DNA of 7,030 nt from positions 1-7,030 of the forward strand of contig JAISTJ010000196.1 in assembly GCA_031272655.1 (NCBI GenBank), in the 5' to 3' direction. Source of the stretch: Tannerella sp. GTDB lineage: Bacteria > Bacteroidota > Bacteroidia > Bacteroidales > Tannerellaceae. The notes under the pieces are model-generated. The model had not been told where the DNA came from, ran no database searches, and was given only the letters and a program-made list of their open reading frames with translations. The position numbers were made by a program, and so were the translations under genes. Of the stretch, positions 1 to 5,530 are shown in pieces. The stretch's first letter is position 1; every line of letters begins with the position of its first letter.

Positions 1-1
1 G

Positions 2-235
2 AAAATCAAGAGTCTCGCAGGAGAGCCGTGCATAGTCCGTCCGGGCTTTGAAGGCAGTTTCAAAACGTCCAACTCCGCAATCAAGATCAAAGAATTGGGC
101 GACGGACAGTACGAGCTTGTCTTGGATAAAGGACAAGAGATAACCCTTTACACGGGAGACAGCGCTGAAGATTTCAGCATCAAACCATGTAAAGCGTCCG
201 GCAACAGCCGTAATTTCTGGGGATTAAAGAAGTAA
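2..235 (+). CDS. C-terminal end of a probable glycoside hydrolase (partial, 5' end outside window)
   Basis: An open frame runs from the left edge to a TAA at 233-235 with no in-frame stop, giving 77 residues of a larger protein. The segment begins KIKSLAGEPCIVRPGFEG and ends NSRNFWGLKK. It alternates short hydrophobic strands with turns (QYELVLDKGQEITLY), which suggests a beta-sandwich. An 'IKSLxGxPCxV' strand followed by a strand ending in 'I-T-L-Y' resembles, from memory, the C-terminal domain of (alpha/alpha)6-barrel glycoside hydrolases such as GH95 alpha-L-fucosidases. The catalytic part is not visible, so substrate and family are inference. Its stop lies 2 bp from the stop of the opposing lipoprotein gene, with no hairpin terminator between. 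It could equally be the tail of another carbohydrate-active or beta-sandwich protein; that it is coding is much surer than its family. Confidence 0.6.
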   Translation, partial: KIKSLAGEPCIVRPGFEGSFKTSNSAIKIKELGDGQYELVLDKGQEITLYTGDSAEDFSIKPCKASGNSRNFWGLKK

Positions 236-237
236 CC

Positions 238-1107
238 TCACTCCTGCCAGTCGTAAAGATTAACTTTTTTATGGCGGCTGATCTGCTCCTTCACTTCGGG
301 GAAATAGCGTGCGATGATGGCGTACAGTCGCGGGTCGTAGCGTTTCATCTCCTCGCGCGTATTTATTTTGTTGTGTTTGCCGTCGCCGTCATCCGTGTTT
401 ACTTCCGCATTGACGTTAAACCAGTTCTGGACGCCTTCCGCCCAGTATTCGGCAATGTTTGTCGAGGCGTAAACATTTTTATACCTGCCTTTTGCAACAG
501 CTTCGTCAAGCGATTCCTGCAGCTCTTCGTTGATTTTGGGATTGACCGACACAAGCCCTGCAAGATGTATCGTATGCGAAAATTCATGTATGAGAATATC
601 TTCTGCATGATACTTATCTATCTGATAAGCAAGGATATTCTCCTCCGCACAGGTGGAAAGCGGATTACGTTTGCCACCCCCAAGCCCGCGGGCGCGCAAA
701 TCCCAGTTGATTGACGTATCGGCAGCTAAATGCGCATGTTCGGGAATATCGGTCGTACCTTCATACCTCGCCATTATGCCGATGCGGGTGTTCATCTTCA
801 CAAGCGTATCCATCACCTCTTTCGACAAAGCGTCGGTCATAGCTTTGATTGTGATATACGCGGCGTAATAACACGAATCGGGCACACGCCACGAACTGCA
901 AACATGTATGCCGTTCACGTTCATGTACTTCTTGTAATAGGGATTAAGTCCCAACTCGGCCGGAGGCGCCGTAATCAACGGAGTGTCAATCAACACCGCC
1001 ATTGGGATGTCTTCTTCCGTTACGCTTAACGCAGTAACCTGTTTCTGTTTCTCACAGCAGCTTATAAAAGCCGCCAAAACCATGCCAAAAATGATAATTC
1101 TCTTCAT
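238..1107 (-). CDS. Lipoprotein zinc metalloprotease, HEFSH type (lethal-factor-like zincin)
   Basis: This 289-residue protein starts with a lipoprotein signal peptide: KR at 2-3, a hydrophobic stretch, then AAFISCC, with lipid attachment expected at Cys17 or Cys18. It should be exported and membrane-anchored. The zincin motif is HEFSH, with His174 and His178 as zinc ligands and Glu175 as catalytic base. Downstream, YASTNIAEYWAEG (213-225) offers Glu220 as third ligand and Tyr213 as possible transition-state tyrosine. The Tyr-to-Glu spacing of 7 is that of Tyr728/Glu735 in anthrax lethal factor, and His178-Glu220 (42) is close to lethal factor's 45. This suggests the ATLF/M34-like gluzincin group, by inference. 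Cys70, Cys79 and Cys153 may form disulfides. The target is unknown. ATG at 1107 is chosen because it gives a complete signal peptide; no Shine-Dalgarno is present, and a Bacteroidota-type promoter lies about 75 bp upstream. The gene appears monocistronic. Confidence 0.8.
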   Translation of the reverse strand: MKRIIIFGMVLAAFISCCEKQKQVTALSVTEEDIPMAVLIDTPLITAPPAELGLNPYYKKYMNVNGIHVCSSWRVPDSCYYAAYITIKAMTDALSKEVMDTLVKMNTRIGIMARYEGTTDIPEHAHLAADTSINWDLRARGLGGGKRNPLSTCAEENILAYQIDKYHAEDILIHEFSHTIHLAGLVSVNPKINEELQESLDEAVAKGRYKNVYASTNIAEYWAEGVQNWFNVNAEVNTDDGDGKHNKINTREEMKRYDPRLYAIIARYFPEVKEQISRHKKVNLYDWQE

Positions 1108-1183
1108 AAAACAATGATTTATAAATGATTAATAATAAAAATATTGATGTTTTCTCTCAAACACAAAATTTCCAAATGTGCTG

Positions 1184-1214
1184 CAAAGGAACAAAAAAAT
1201 TTTCAATCTGCCAA
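1184..1214 (-). promoter_or_regulatory. Probable Bacteroidota-type promoter of the metalloprotease gene
   Basis: On the minus strand TTCCTTTG (1191-1184) matches 7 of 8 positions of the Bacteroidota -7 box TAnnTTTG and is followed by CA. Exactly 19 bp upstream lies TTGG (1214-1211), or GTTG at a spacing of 20, which fits the -33 TTG core. Transcription would start near 1178, leaving an A/T-rich leader of about 70 nt before the ATG at 1107. This is a consensus match read by eye, with no experimental support. Confidence 0.45.
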
Positions 1215-1250
1215 CTTTTTCCGAAAAAAAATATCATTTTGCCAAACCTT

Positions 1251-1314
1251 AAACAAAAAAAACTCAAACAACAAAAAACAAAAACAACAAAAAACAAAAA
1301 AAACCAACAAAAAC
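1251..1314. repeat. Strand-biased A/C tract with a 2 x 16-bp tandem repeat
   Basis: The plus strand has only A and C from 1265 to 1314, and from 1251 to 1314 has a single T and no G. Inside it CAACAAAAAACAAAAA occurs twice in perfect tandem (1269-1284 and 1285-1300). The tract lies between the plsC stop (1346) and the promoter of the metalloprotease. On the transcribed minus strand it reads as T/G only, so plsC read-through RNA would be U/G-rich and almost unstructured. It may act as an upstream A-tract element, or as a hairpin-free U-rich 3' end; neither is shown. Short frames crossing it on the plus strand encode only K/N/Q/T-rich low-complexity peptides and are not called as genes. I see nothing else in the 1108-1345 gap apart from the promoter and a short imperfect repeat at 1328-1352. 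Confidence 0.75.
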
Positions 1315-1345
1315 TTGAAACCTCAAACCGTTTGCCGATTGCCGT

Positions 1346-2089
1346 TTACCGAAACTCCTCCCAAAGCGCCGAACAAATACTCGTCTGAGTAGCCTCTAAT
1401 AACCTCTGTAACAGCACTTTAAAATCAGGTTCATCATCAATCGGCTCTATCGGAGGGTGGATAATCATCTCCATCCGGTGCGGGCGGACGTCCCACGAAT
1501 GAGTGCGCATCACATAGTACGGGCCGTTTAGCGTAACGGGGACGATCGGCAACCGCTGTTCGGCCGCAATCTGGAAAGCGCCGCGTTTGAACGGCTTGAT
1601 GTGTCCGTCGGGCGACCGCGAGCCTTCAGGAAAAACGACAAGTGAGCGTCCCTGTTCTTTTATCGTTTTCTCAGCGTCCTGAATGCTCTTTTTTGCAGCC
1701 CGCGCCGAAGTGTTATCCACAAAAATGAAGTCCAACATCCTGCACGCAGCGCCTACAAACGGTATCTTACCGAGACTTTTTTTCATCATCCAGCTGATAG
1801 GAGCGCCAATGTAGCCATATACGAGGAAAATATCGTAAGCGCTCTGGTGATTAGCGGCAAAAACGTATGACCTGCCTTTCGTAATATTCTCTCTACCAAT
1901 AACTTTCACCCGGCATAACGACAGCACACAGGCCGCCTTCGCCCAAAGAACACCCGGCATAACGGAAAAAATTTTGCGCCCGCCTAACGGACAAAAAATT
2001 ATGACCGACATCGCCGCAAGGATTGTAACTATCGCAAAAACAGGGATTACAACCGCCCAGAAGTAGATTTTATAAAGAATTTTCAACAT
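1346..2089 (-). CDS. plsC: 1-acyl-sn-glycerol-3-phosphate acyltransferase (PlsC family)
   Basis: This 247-residue protein has the normal length for a bacterial PlsC, which acylates the sn-2 position of lysophosphatidate to give phosphatidate in phospholipid synthesis at the inner membrane. A hydrophobic N-terminal helix (about 9-33) provides the membrane anchor. The four acyltransferase blocks are in order: block I NHQSAYD with catalytic His81 and Asp86; block II around KIPFVGAACRMLDFIFVDN (108-126); block III FPEGSRS (153-159), which binds the glycerol phosphate; and block IV LPIVPVTLNG (180-189). ATG at 2089 is preceded 23 bp away by a perfect TAnnTTTG box and by no Shine-Dalgarno. It is transcribed divergently from the small membrane protein gene. 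The family also includes ornithine-lipid and lyso-ornithine acyltransferases, so the exact acceptor is not proven, but no lipid-specific partner gene is nearby and plain PlsC is the simplest reading. Confidence 0.9.
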   Translation of the reverse strand: MLKILYKIYFWAVVIPVFAIVTILAAMSVIIFCPLGGRKIFSVMPGVLWAKAACVLSLCRVKVIGRENITKGRSYVFAANHQSAYDIFLVYGYIGAPISWMMKKSLGKIPFVGAACRMLDFIFVDNTSARAAKKSIQDAEKTIKEQGRSLVVFPEGSRSPDGHIKPFKRGAFQIAAEQRLPIVPVTLNGPYYVMRTHSWDVRPHRMEMIIHPPIEPIDDEPDFKVLLQRLLEATQTSICSALWEEFR

Positions 2090-2112
2090 TTTTCGACATC
2101 TAAAATCGGCTA

Positions 2113-2143
2113 CAAAATTACCTCAAAAAAAAATTATTTATCA
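2113..2143 (-). promoter_or_regulatory. Probable promoter of plsC
   Basis: TAATTTTG on the minus strand (2120-2113) is an exact match to the Bacteroidota -7 box TAnnTTTG. At the expected 19-bp spacing the -33 position (2143-2140) reads TGAT, a weak match. The transcript would start close to 2107, giving a leader of only about 18 nt before the ATG at 2089. The -33 position touches the left end of the palindrome at 2143-2160. Confidence 0.45.
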
Positions 2144-2160
2144 TTTTTTCGCGAAAAAAT
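2143..2160. promoter_or_regulatory. 18-bp perfect palindrome, candidate operator in a divergent promoter
   Basis: ATTTTTTCGCGAAAAAAT is identical to its own reverse complement. It sits in the 142-bp gap between plsC (-) and the small membrane protein gene (+), filling the space between the inferred -33 elements of the two divergent promoters (2140-2143 and 2161-2164). A dimeric regulator bound here could affect both genes. It carries no spacer loop, so a hairpin or terminator role is less likely than protein binding. Chance formation in this very A/T-rich gap cannot be excluded. Confidence 0.4.
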
Positions 2161-2191
2161 TTTTCATTTTCGTTTATTATTACTTAATTTG
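2161..2191 (+). promoter_or_regulatory. Possible promoter of the small membrane protein-esterase unit
   Basis: TTAATTTG (2184-2191) matches 7 of 8 positions of TAnnTTTG. At 19-bp spacing the -33 position (2161-2164) reads TTTT, a partial match to TTTG. Transcription would begin near 2197, leaving an A/T-rich leader of about 35 nt before the ATG at 2232. The match is by eye and moderate only. Confidence 0.35.
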
Positions 2192-2231
2192 TACCCGTTT
2201 TTGAGTAATAAATTTTTAATTTTTATACATA

Positions 2232-2402
2232 ATGAAGACATTATTAAAGTATTTAGGAGTAATAATCCTGCTTATCGGCGTAGGCATTCTTGCCATACCC
2301 GCGTTTACTGATCTGCGTAGCAATCAAGTATTGTTGCTCGGCTTGGGAGTTGTGATCCTCGGCTTTTTTGCACATATTTTCCTCTATAAGAAAATTGGGT
2401 AA
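2232..2402 (+). CDS. Small two-helix membrane protein, 56 residues, function unknown
   Basis: ATG AAG ACA at 2232 opens a 56-codon frame that ends with TAA at 2400-2402. The protein starts MKTLLKYLGVIILLIGVGIL and ends HIFLYKKIG. Two hydrophobic helices are evident, about 5-24 and 32-51, joined by a short polar turn (FTDLRSN). Lysines at 2, 6, 53 and 54 flank both ends, so a hairpin with both termini in the cytoplasm is predicted by the positive-inside rule. Codon use is ordinary, the frame follows an A/T-rich leader with a promoter-like box, and the esterase begins 17 bp after its stop, all arguing for a real gene. I recall similarly sized hydrophobic hypothetical proteins in Bacteroidales but cannot verify homology. 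No catalytic residues are visible; a role as a small envelope or accessory protein is speculation. Confidence 0.7.
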   Translation: MKTLLKYLGVIILLIGVGILAIPAFTDLRSNQVLLLGLGVVILGFFAHIFLYKKIG

Positions 2403-2419
2403 CAAGGCGGCGGATTGTT

Positions 2420-3304
2420 ATGTTATCGTACTTCACAAGAAAACAGGTCATCGTGATGGCGTTTTCATTTGCTTCGGCGTATATGACTGAGGCTCAAGAA
2501 GTTATACGCCTCTGGGAAGGTGAGCCTCCTTCAAGCAACGGGATTACGGAAGCAGAGATCGTCAGCCCCGACAAATCATCGGTCAGCAGGGTCTCTGTTC
2601 CTACGCTTGAAATCTTTCTCCCCGCAAAGGATGCCGCTACCGGACAGGCAGTGGTGATTTGCCCGGGCGGCGGATATTCCGGGCTTGCGTACGATCACGA
2701 AGGGATACAGGTTGCTAAATGGCTTAACAGTGAGGGAGTTGCGGCGTTCATCCTGAAGTACCGGATGCCAAACAAGCACAAGGAGGTGCCGCTCGACGAT
2801 GCGCAACAAGCAATCCGGATTGTCCGTAAAAACGCTGCAAAATATGGCATAAATCCCTCAAAGATAGGTATTTGCGGCTTTTCTGCAGGCGGTCATCTCG
2901 CGTCCACAGCCTCAACGCATTTCTCCGTTTCTCCCGATGGCGTCAGTTCGCGTCCCGACTTCTCAATCCTCTATTATCCCGTCGTTACGATGTCCAAACT
3001 GACGCATGGCGGCTCGCGCAGCAATCTTCTCGGCGATAATCCGTCGGAAAATGACATCTATCGTTTTTCCAACGAGAAGCAAGTCAATGTCAACACCCCG
3101 CCGGCAATCATTTTCCTTAGCGACGACGACAAAGGGGTCGTGCCGGAAAACAGCCTCCATTACTATCAAGCCCTGAAACTCAATGACATACCCGCCGCAA
3201 TGTACATCTTCCCTACCGGCGGACACGGCTGGGGTTTCCGGGAATCTTTCACCTACCACTCCCAAATGACTGCCCTGCTGTCCGCTTGGCTAAAAGGCTT
3301 GTAA
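2420..3304 (+). CDS. Secreted alpha/beta-hydrolase, acetyl-xylan-esterase-like
   Basis: This 294-residue protein has an N-terminal export signal: K8, a hydrophobic stretch at about 9-21, and probable cleavage in MTEA|QE near 25-26, placing it in the periplasm or at the surface. The alpha/beta-hydrolase signatures are complete and in order: oxyanion loop CPGGGY (81-86), the LKYRMP strand (112-117), nucleophile elbow GFSAGGH with Ser155, an acid among Asp235-237 in SDDDKGVVPENS, and catalytic His269 in GGHGWG. This pattern is typical of the COG0657/BD-FAE group, whose characterised members remove acetyl or feruloyl groups from plant polysaccharides. The exact ester is not readable. The gene lies 17 bp behind the small membrane protein, probably in one transcript. 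An in-frame Met13 is an alternative start, but it would remove Lys8 and shorten the signal. It converges on ccsBA, with 9 bp between stops and no terminator. Confidence 0.85.
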   Translation: MLSYFTRKQVIVMAFSFASAYMTEAQEVIRLWEGEPPSSNGITEAEIVSPDKSSVSRVSVPTLEIFLPAKDAATGQAVVICPGGGYSGLAYDHEGIQVAKWLNSEGVAAFILKYRMPNKHKEVPLDDAQQAIRIVRKNAAKYGINPSKIGICGFSAGGHLASTASTHFSVSPDGVSSRPDFSILYYPVVTMSKLTHGGSRSNLLGDNPSENDIYRFSNEKQVNVNTPPAIIFLSDDDKGVVPENSLHYYQALKLNDIPAAMYIFPTGGHGWGFRESFTYHSQMTALLSAWLKGL

Positions 3305-3313
3305 TGAGGAACT

Positions 3314-5482
3314 TCAATAACTGTGCATGCCGCCAAGGAAGAGGTTTACCCCGAAGTACGTCATTATCACGGTAAGGAACGCGAAGATGGAATAAATGTG
3401 GAAAAATAGAGGTTTTTGGAATGGTTTTAGTGTTTGCGGGTGCATGGCGAGGCTGTAAACGAGCATTGTTACCAGCGCCCAAACTTCTTTAGGATCCCAG
3501 CCCCAATAGCGCCCCCACGACACATTCGCCCACACGGCGCCGACGAAGATTCCGGCCGCAAGAGTGAAAAGCGCCGGGTAAAGAAGTATGCGGCTGAGTG
3601 TGTAAAGTATCTCAATAGCAACGTTATTGCCTATTATCCTGAGTATCAACGCCGTAACGCCGTTGAAAAACATAAAACCGAGCAGCGCGTATGAAATCAT
3701 AATCAAAGAGACATGGATGCTCAACCATGGAGATTGCAGCACCGGAACAAGCTGGGTAATAGCGGGATTCATCGCTCCGAGCGACGCAACCAACAGCGTC
3801 AGCCCCGACAGCAGCAAACCGATAGCGGGAATGAAATCCTTACGGTTTATAGCGGCTTTTTCCGCTTCAGAACTGCCGGTTCCGCCCCTCGCAAGCAAAA
3901 CCGCAAAAATCAATATGCACAAAGAAACGAAAATCATTGTCTCATAGCCATTTGAAAGCGGAATGTGCGATGCAATATACCACCTTAGCCCAAAAATCAG
4001 ACTTAAAAACGCCAAAGAATGAATAATTTGCACGTACGCCAGAACGGTAATAAACTTATGCTTCCTGCCTGTCAGCAGGTTTCCGACGAAAAAGAAGAAA
4101 GCAAGCAATCCCACAGCGATATTTATCTTAAACAGCATGCCCACCGCATCAAAACCGTTATAAAAGATTTCTATCCTTGTGCGGATCGGGGAAATCGCAC
4201 CTTCGGCAGAGCTTTTTTGCTGATACACAGACAGTTTGTCAATAAGCCTCAGAATCTGCTGATGGTCTTCTTTTTCAACCGTTTCGGCAAGCAGGGTAAT
4301 AAATTTGGAAACAAAAATCCTGTCGTCATCGGGAAGGGATGTCAGTTCGTCATCGGGCGAAAGCCATTGATTACCAACGGGGAAAATCTTCAGCGAGGCG
4401 CCGGAATGAAGCGACATGAGCAAACTCATCTTCTCGTCAACCTCCTTCATTCCCTTGTGTTGAAGGGGCAAATTTGCATACGTCAGTTTGAAAACCCCTG
4501 AATTGAAGAAGTCGCTCAATCGCGCACGGCTCTCGTTGCCCCCCAAAATCAGGCGCCTTATCTCTTTGTCCTTGATTTTTATCATCTTTTCGTCCTGCCA
4601 GTCGTCGGGAAAAAACAACCATCCGGCGAACACCTGCACCGCGTCAAACTCTTTATATGACGCTTTTCCGGTAATTTTCAACGTAAAATCGTGAGCATAA
4701 GTATCTAATGGTGAGATTCTTCCGTGATAAAAAATAGCTATTTTACCGAAAGCCTTAGCCTCATCCTTATTTAATGTGCGCTGGGCATTGGCCGATAATG
4801 GCATGATAATCAGAGCGATAACACCAAGCGAGCGAATAAGCCTCCGAAAAGCGCCGTTTTTGGAAACAAGCAGCAGAAGCATTGCTAACGCCAGCAACAA
4901 ATAACCAGCATAAGTAACGGCAATACCAAACGGGTCATAACTGACTGATAATATGGCGCCTTTGCCGTCACTGTCATAAGAAGCCTGATAAAACCTGAAG
5001 CCGCGATACCTGAAAATATTATTCATTGACACAACAGCCTCAAATTCAAGGCCTTTATCATAAATCACAAGGTGGCTGATATAATCTGCCGGCGTGGTTG
5101 TGCCTGTGTAATAGTCTGTTACAAACTTTTCAAGACGCATCTTGAAAGGCAGTGCAATTGACGTTTCGGTCTGTTTCGGCGGACTGTTTTCCCTGAGATG
5201 CACCTGTCCGCGTTCGGCAAACAGGAAAGTGATAAGCGCCCCAAGCAAAATCACGGCAAACGAGATATGAAGCAATAAGGCCGGTTTTCTTTTTTTTAAC
5301 TTACTGAAACACAGATACATAGCTGACACAGCAAGTGCAATCCAAAGGGTTAGCATCCACCACGATCCGTAAAAATGCGCCTGCACAAAAGGCGTTCCGA
5401 ACTGCGCTTCCACAAAAGTGGCAACCCCAAGCAGCACAGTCATCAAGGCTAATAAAACAAACGGCAAATGCTTAATTTTCAT
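3314..5482 (-). CDS. ccsBA: Fused cytochrome c biogenesis protein CcsBA (ResB-CcsA), System II heme lyase
   Basis: This 722-residue inner-membrane protein carries heme outward and attaches it to CXXCH sites of apocytochromes c. The ResB-like part (1-207) has helices at about 7-26, 41-58, 67-88 and 187-207, the motif FGTPFVQAHFYGSWW, and a likely membrane heme ligand, His72. A segment at about 215-234 then looks like a signal peptide (ALIIMPLSANAQ), followed by a roughly 210-residue presumably periplasmic domain (235-445). The CcsA part (about 446-722) has seven or eight helices and the tryptophan-rich heme motif WGRYWGWDPKEVWAL (656-670), flanked by periplasmic His590 (LSIHVSL) and His720 (GGMHSY), plus membrane His681 (AMHPQ). 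All four histidines expected from characterised CcsBA proteins are therefore present. The ResB part is short compared with stand-alone ResB. ATG at 5482 has an A/T-rich leader with no Shine-Dalgarno; the gene lies 48 bp after ileS and may be read from it. No cytochrome gene is in view. Confidence 0.92.
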   Translation of the reverse strand: MKIKHLPFVLLALMTVLLGVATFVEAQFGTPFVQAHFYGSWWMLTLWIALAVSAMYLCFSKLKKRKPALLLHISFAVILLGALITFLFAERGQVHLRENSPPKQTETSIALPFKMRLEKFVTDYYTGTTTPADYISHLVIYDKGLEFEAVVSMNNIFRYRGFRFYQASYDSDGKGAILSVSYDPFGIAVTYAGYLLLALAMLLLLVSKNGAFRRLIRSLGVIALIIMPLSANAQRTLNKDEAKAFGKIAIFYHGRISPLDTYAHDFTLKITGKASYKEFDAVQVFAGWLFFPDDWQDEKMIKIKDKEIRRLILGGNESRARLSDFFNSGVFKLTYANLPLQHKGMKEVDEKMSLLMSLHSGASLKIFPVGNQWLSPDDELTSLPDDDRIFVSKFITLLAETVEKEDHQQILRLIDKLSVYQQKSSAEGAISPIRTRIEIFYNGFDAVGMLFKINIAVGLLAFFFFVGNLLTGRKHKFITVLAYVQIIHSLAFLSLIFGLRWYIASHIPLSNGYETMIFVSLCILIFAVLLARGGTGSSEAEKAAINRKDFIPAIGLLLSGLTLLVASLGAMNPAITQLVPVLQSPWLSIHVSLIMISYALLGFMFFNGVTALILRIIGNNVAIEILYTLSRILLYPALFTLAAGIFVGAVWANVSWGRYWGWDPKEVWALVTMLVYSLAMHPQTLKPFQKPLFFHIYSIFAFLTVIMTYFGVNLFLGGMHSY

Positions 5483-5530
5483 GTACTTAATTAATTTTTA
5501 AAACCTTGCCTTACAGCCGCAGTTTGGCGT

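Noticed and set aside
271..1029. Plus-strand frames opposite the metalloprotease lipoprotein
   Set aside because: The minus-strand frame has a signal peptide, lipobox and HEFSH motif, whereas the plus-strand frames have no family features and overlap one another.
1125..1392. Two overlapping plus-strand frames encoding K/N/Q/T-rich peptides of about 80 residues
   Set aside because: Both run through the A/C low-complexity tract and into the 3' end of plsC on the opposite strand; their composition simply reflects A-rich DNA and no start signal or domain is seen.
2351..2385. Possible promoter for the esterase inside the small membrane protein gene (TTTTTTG preceded by TTG cores)
   Set aside because: The match to TAnnTTTG is poor and arises from codons for hydrophobic residues; co-transcription across the 17-bp gap is simpler.
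3627..3955. Overlapping plus-strand frames of 106 and 80 codons antisense to the CcsA part
   Set aside because: They overlap each other and the conserved CcsA helices on the other strand; no promoter, domain or codon support.
4019..4501. 160-codon plus-strand frame antisense to ccsBA
   Set aside because: It lies entirely opposite the well-supported ccsBA gene, has no recognisable motif, and its residues follow from the complementary codons.
5512..5530. GCC...GGC pairing between ileS and ccsBA as a terminator
   Set aside because: The stem is only 3 bp with a 7-base loop and has no T-run next to it.
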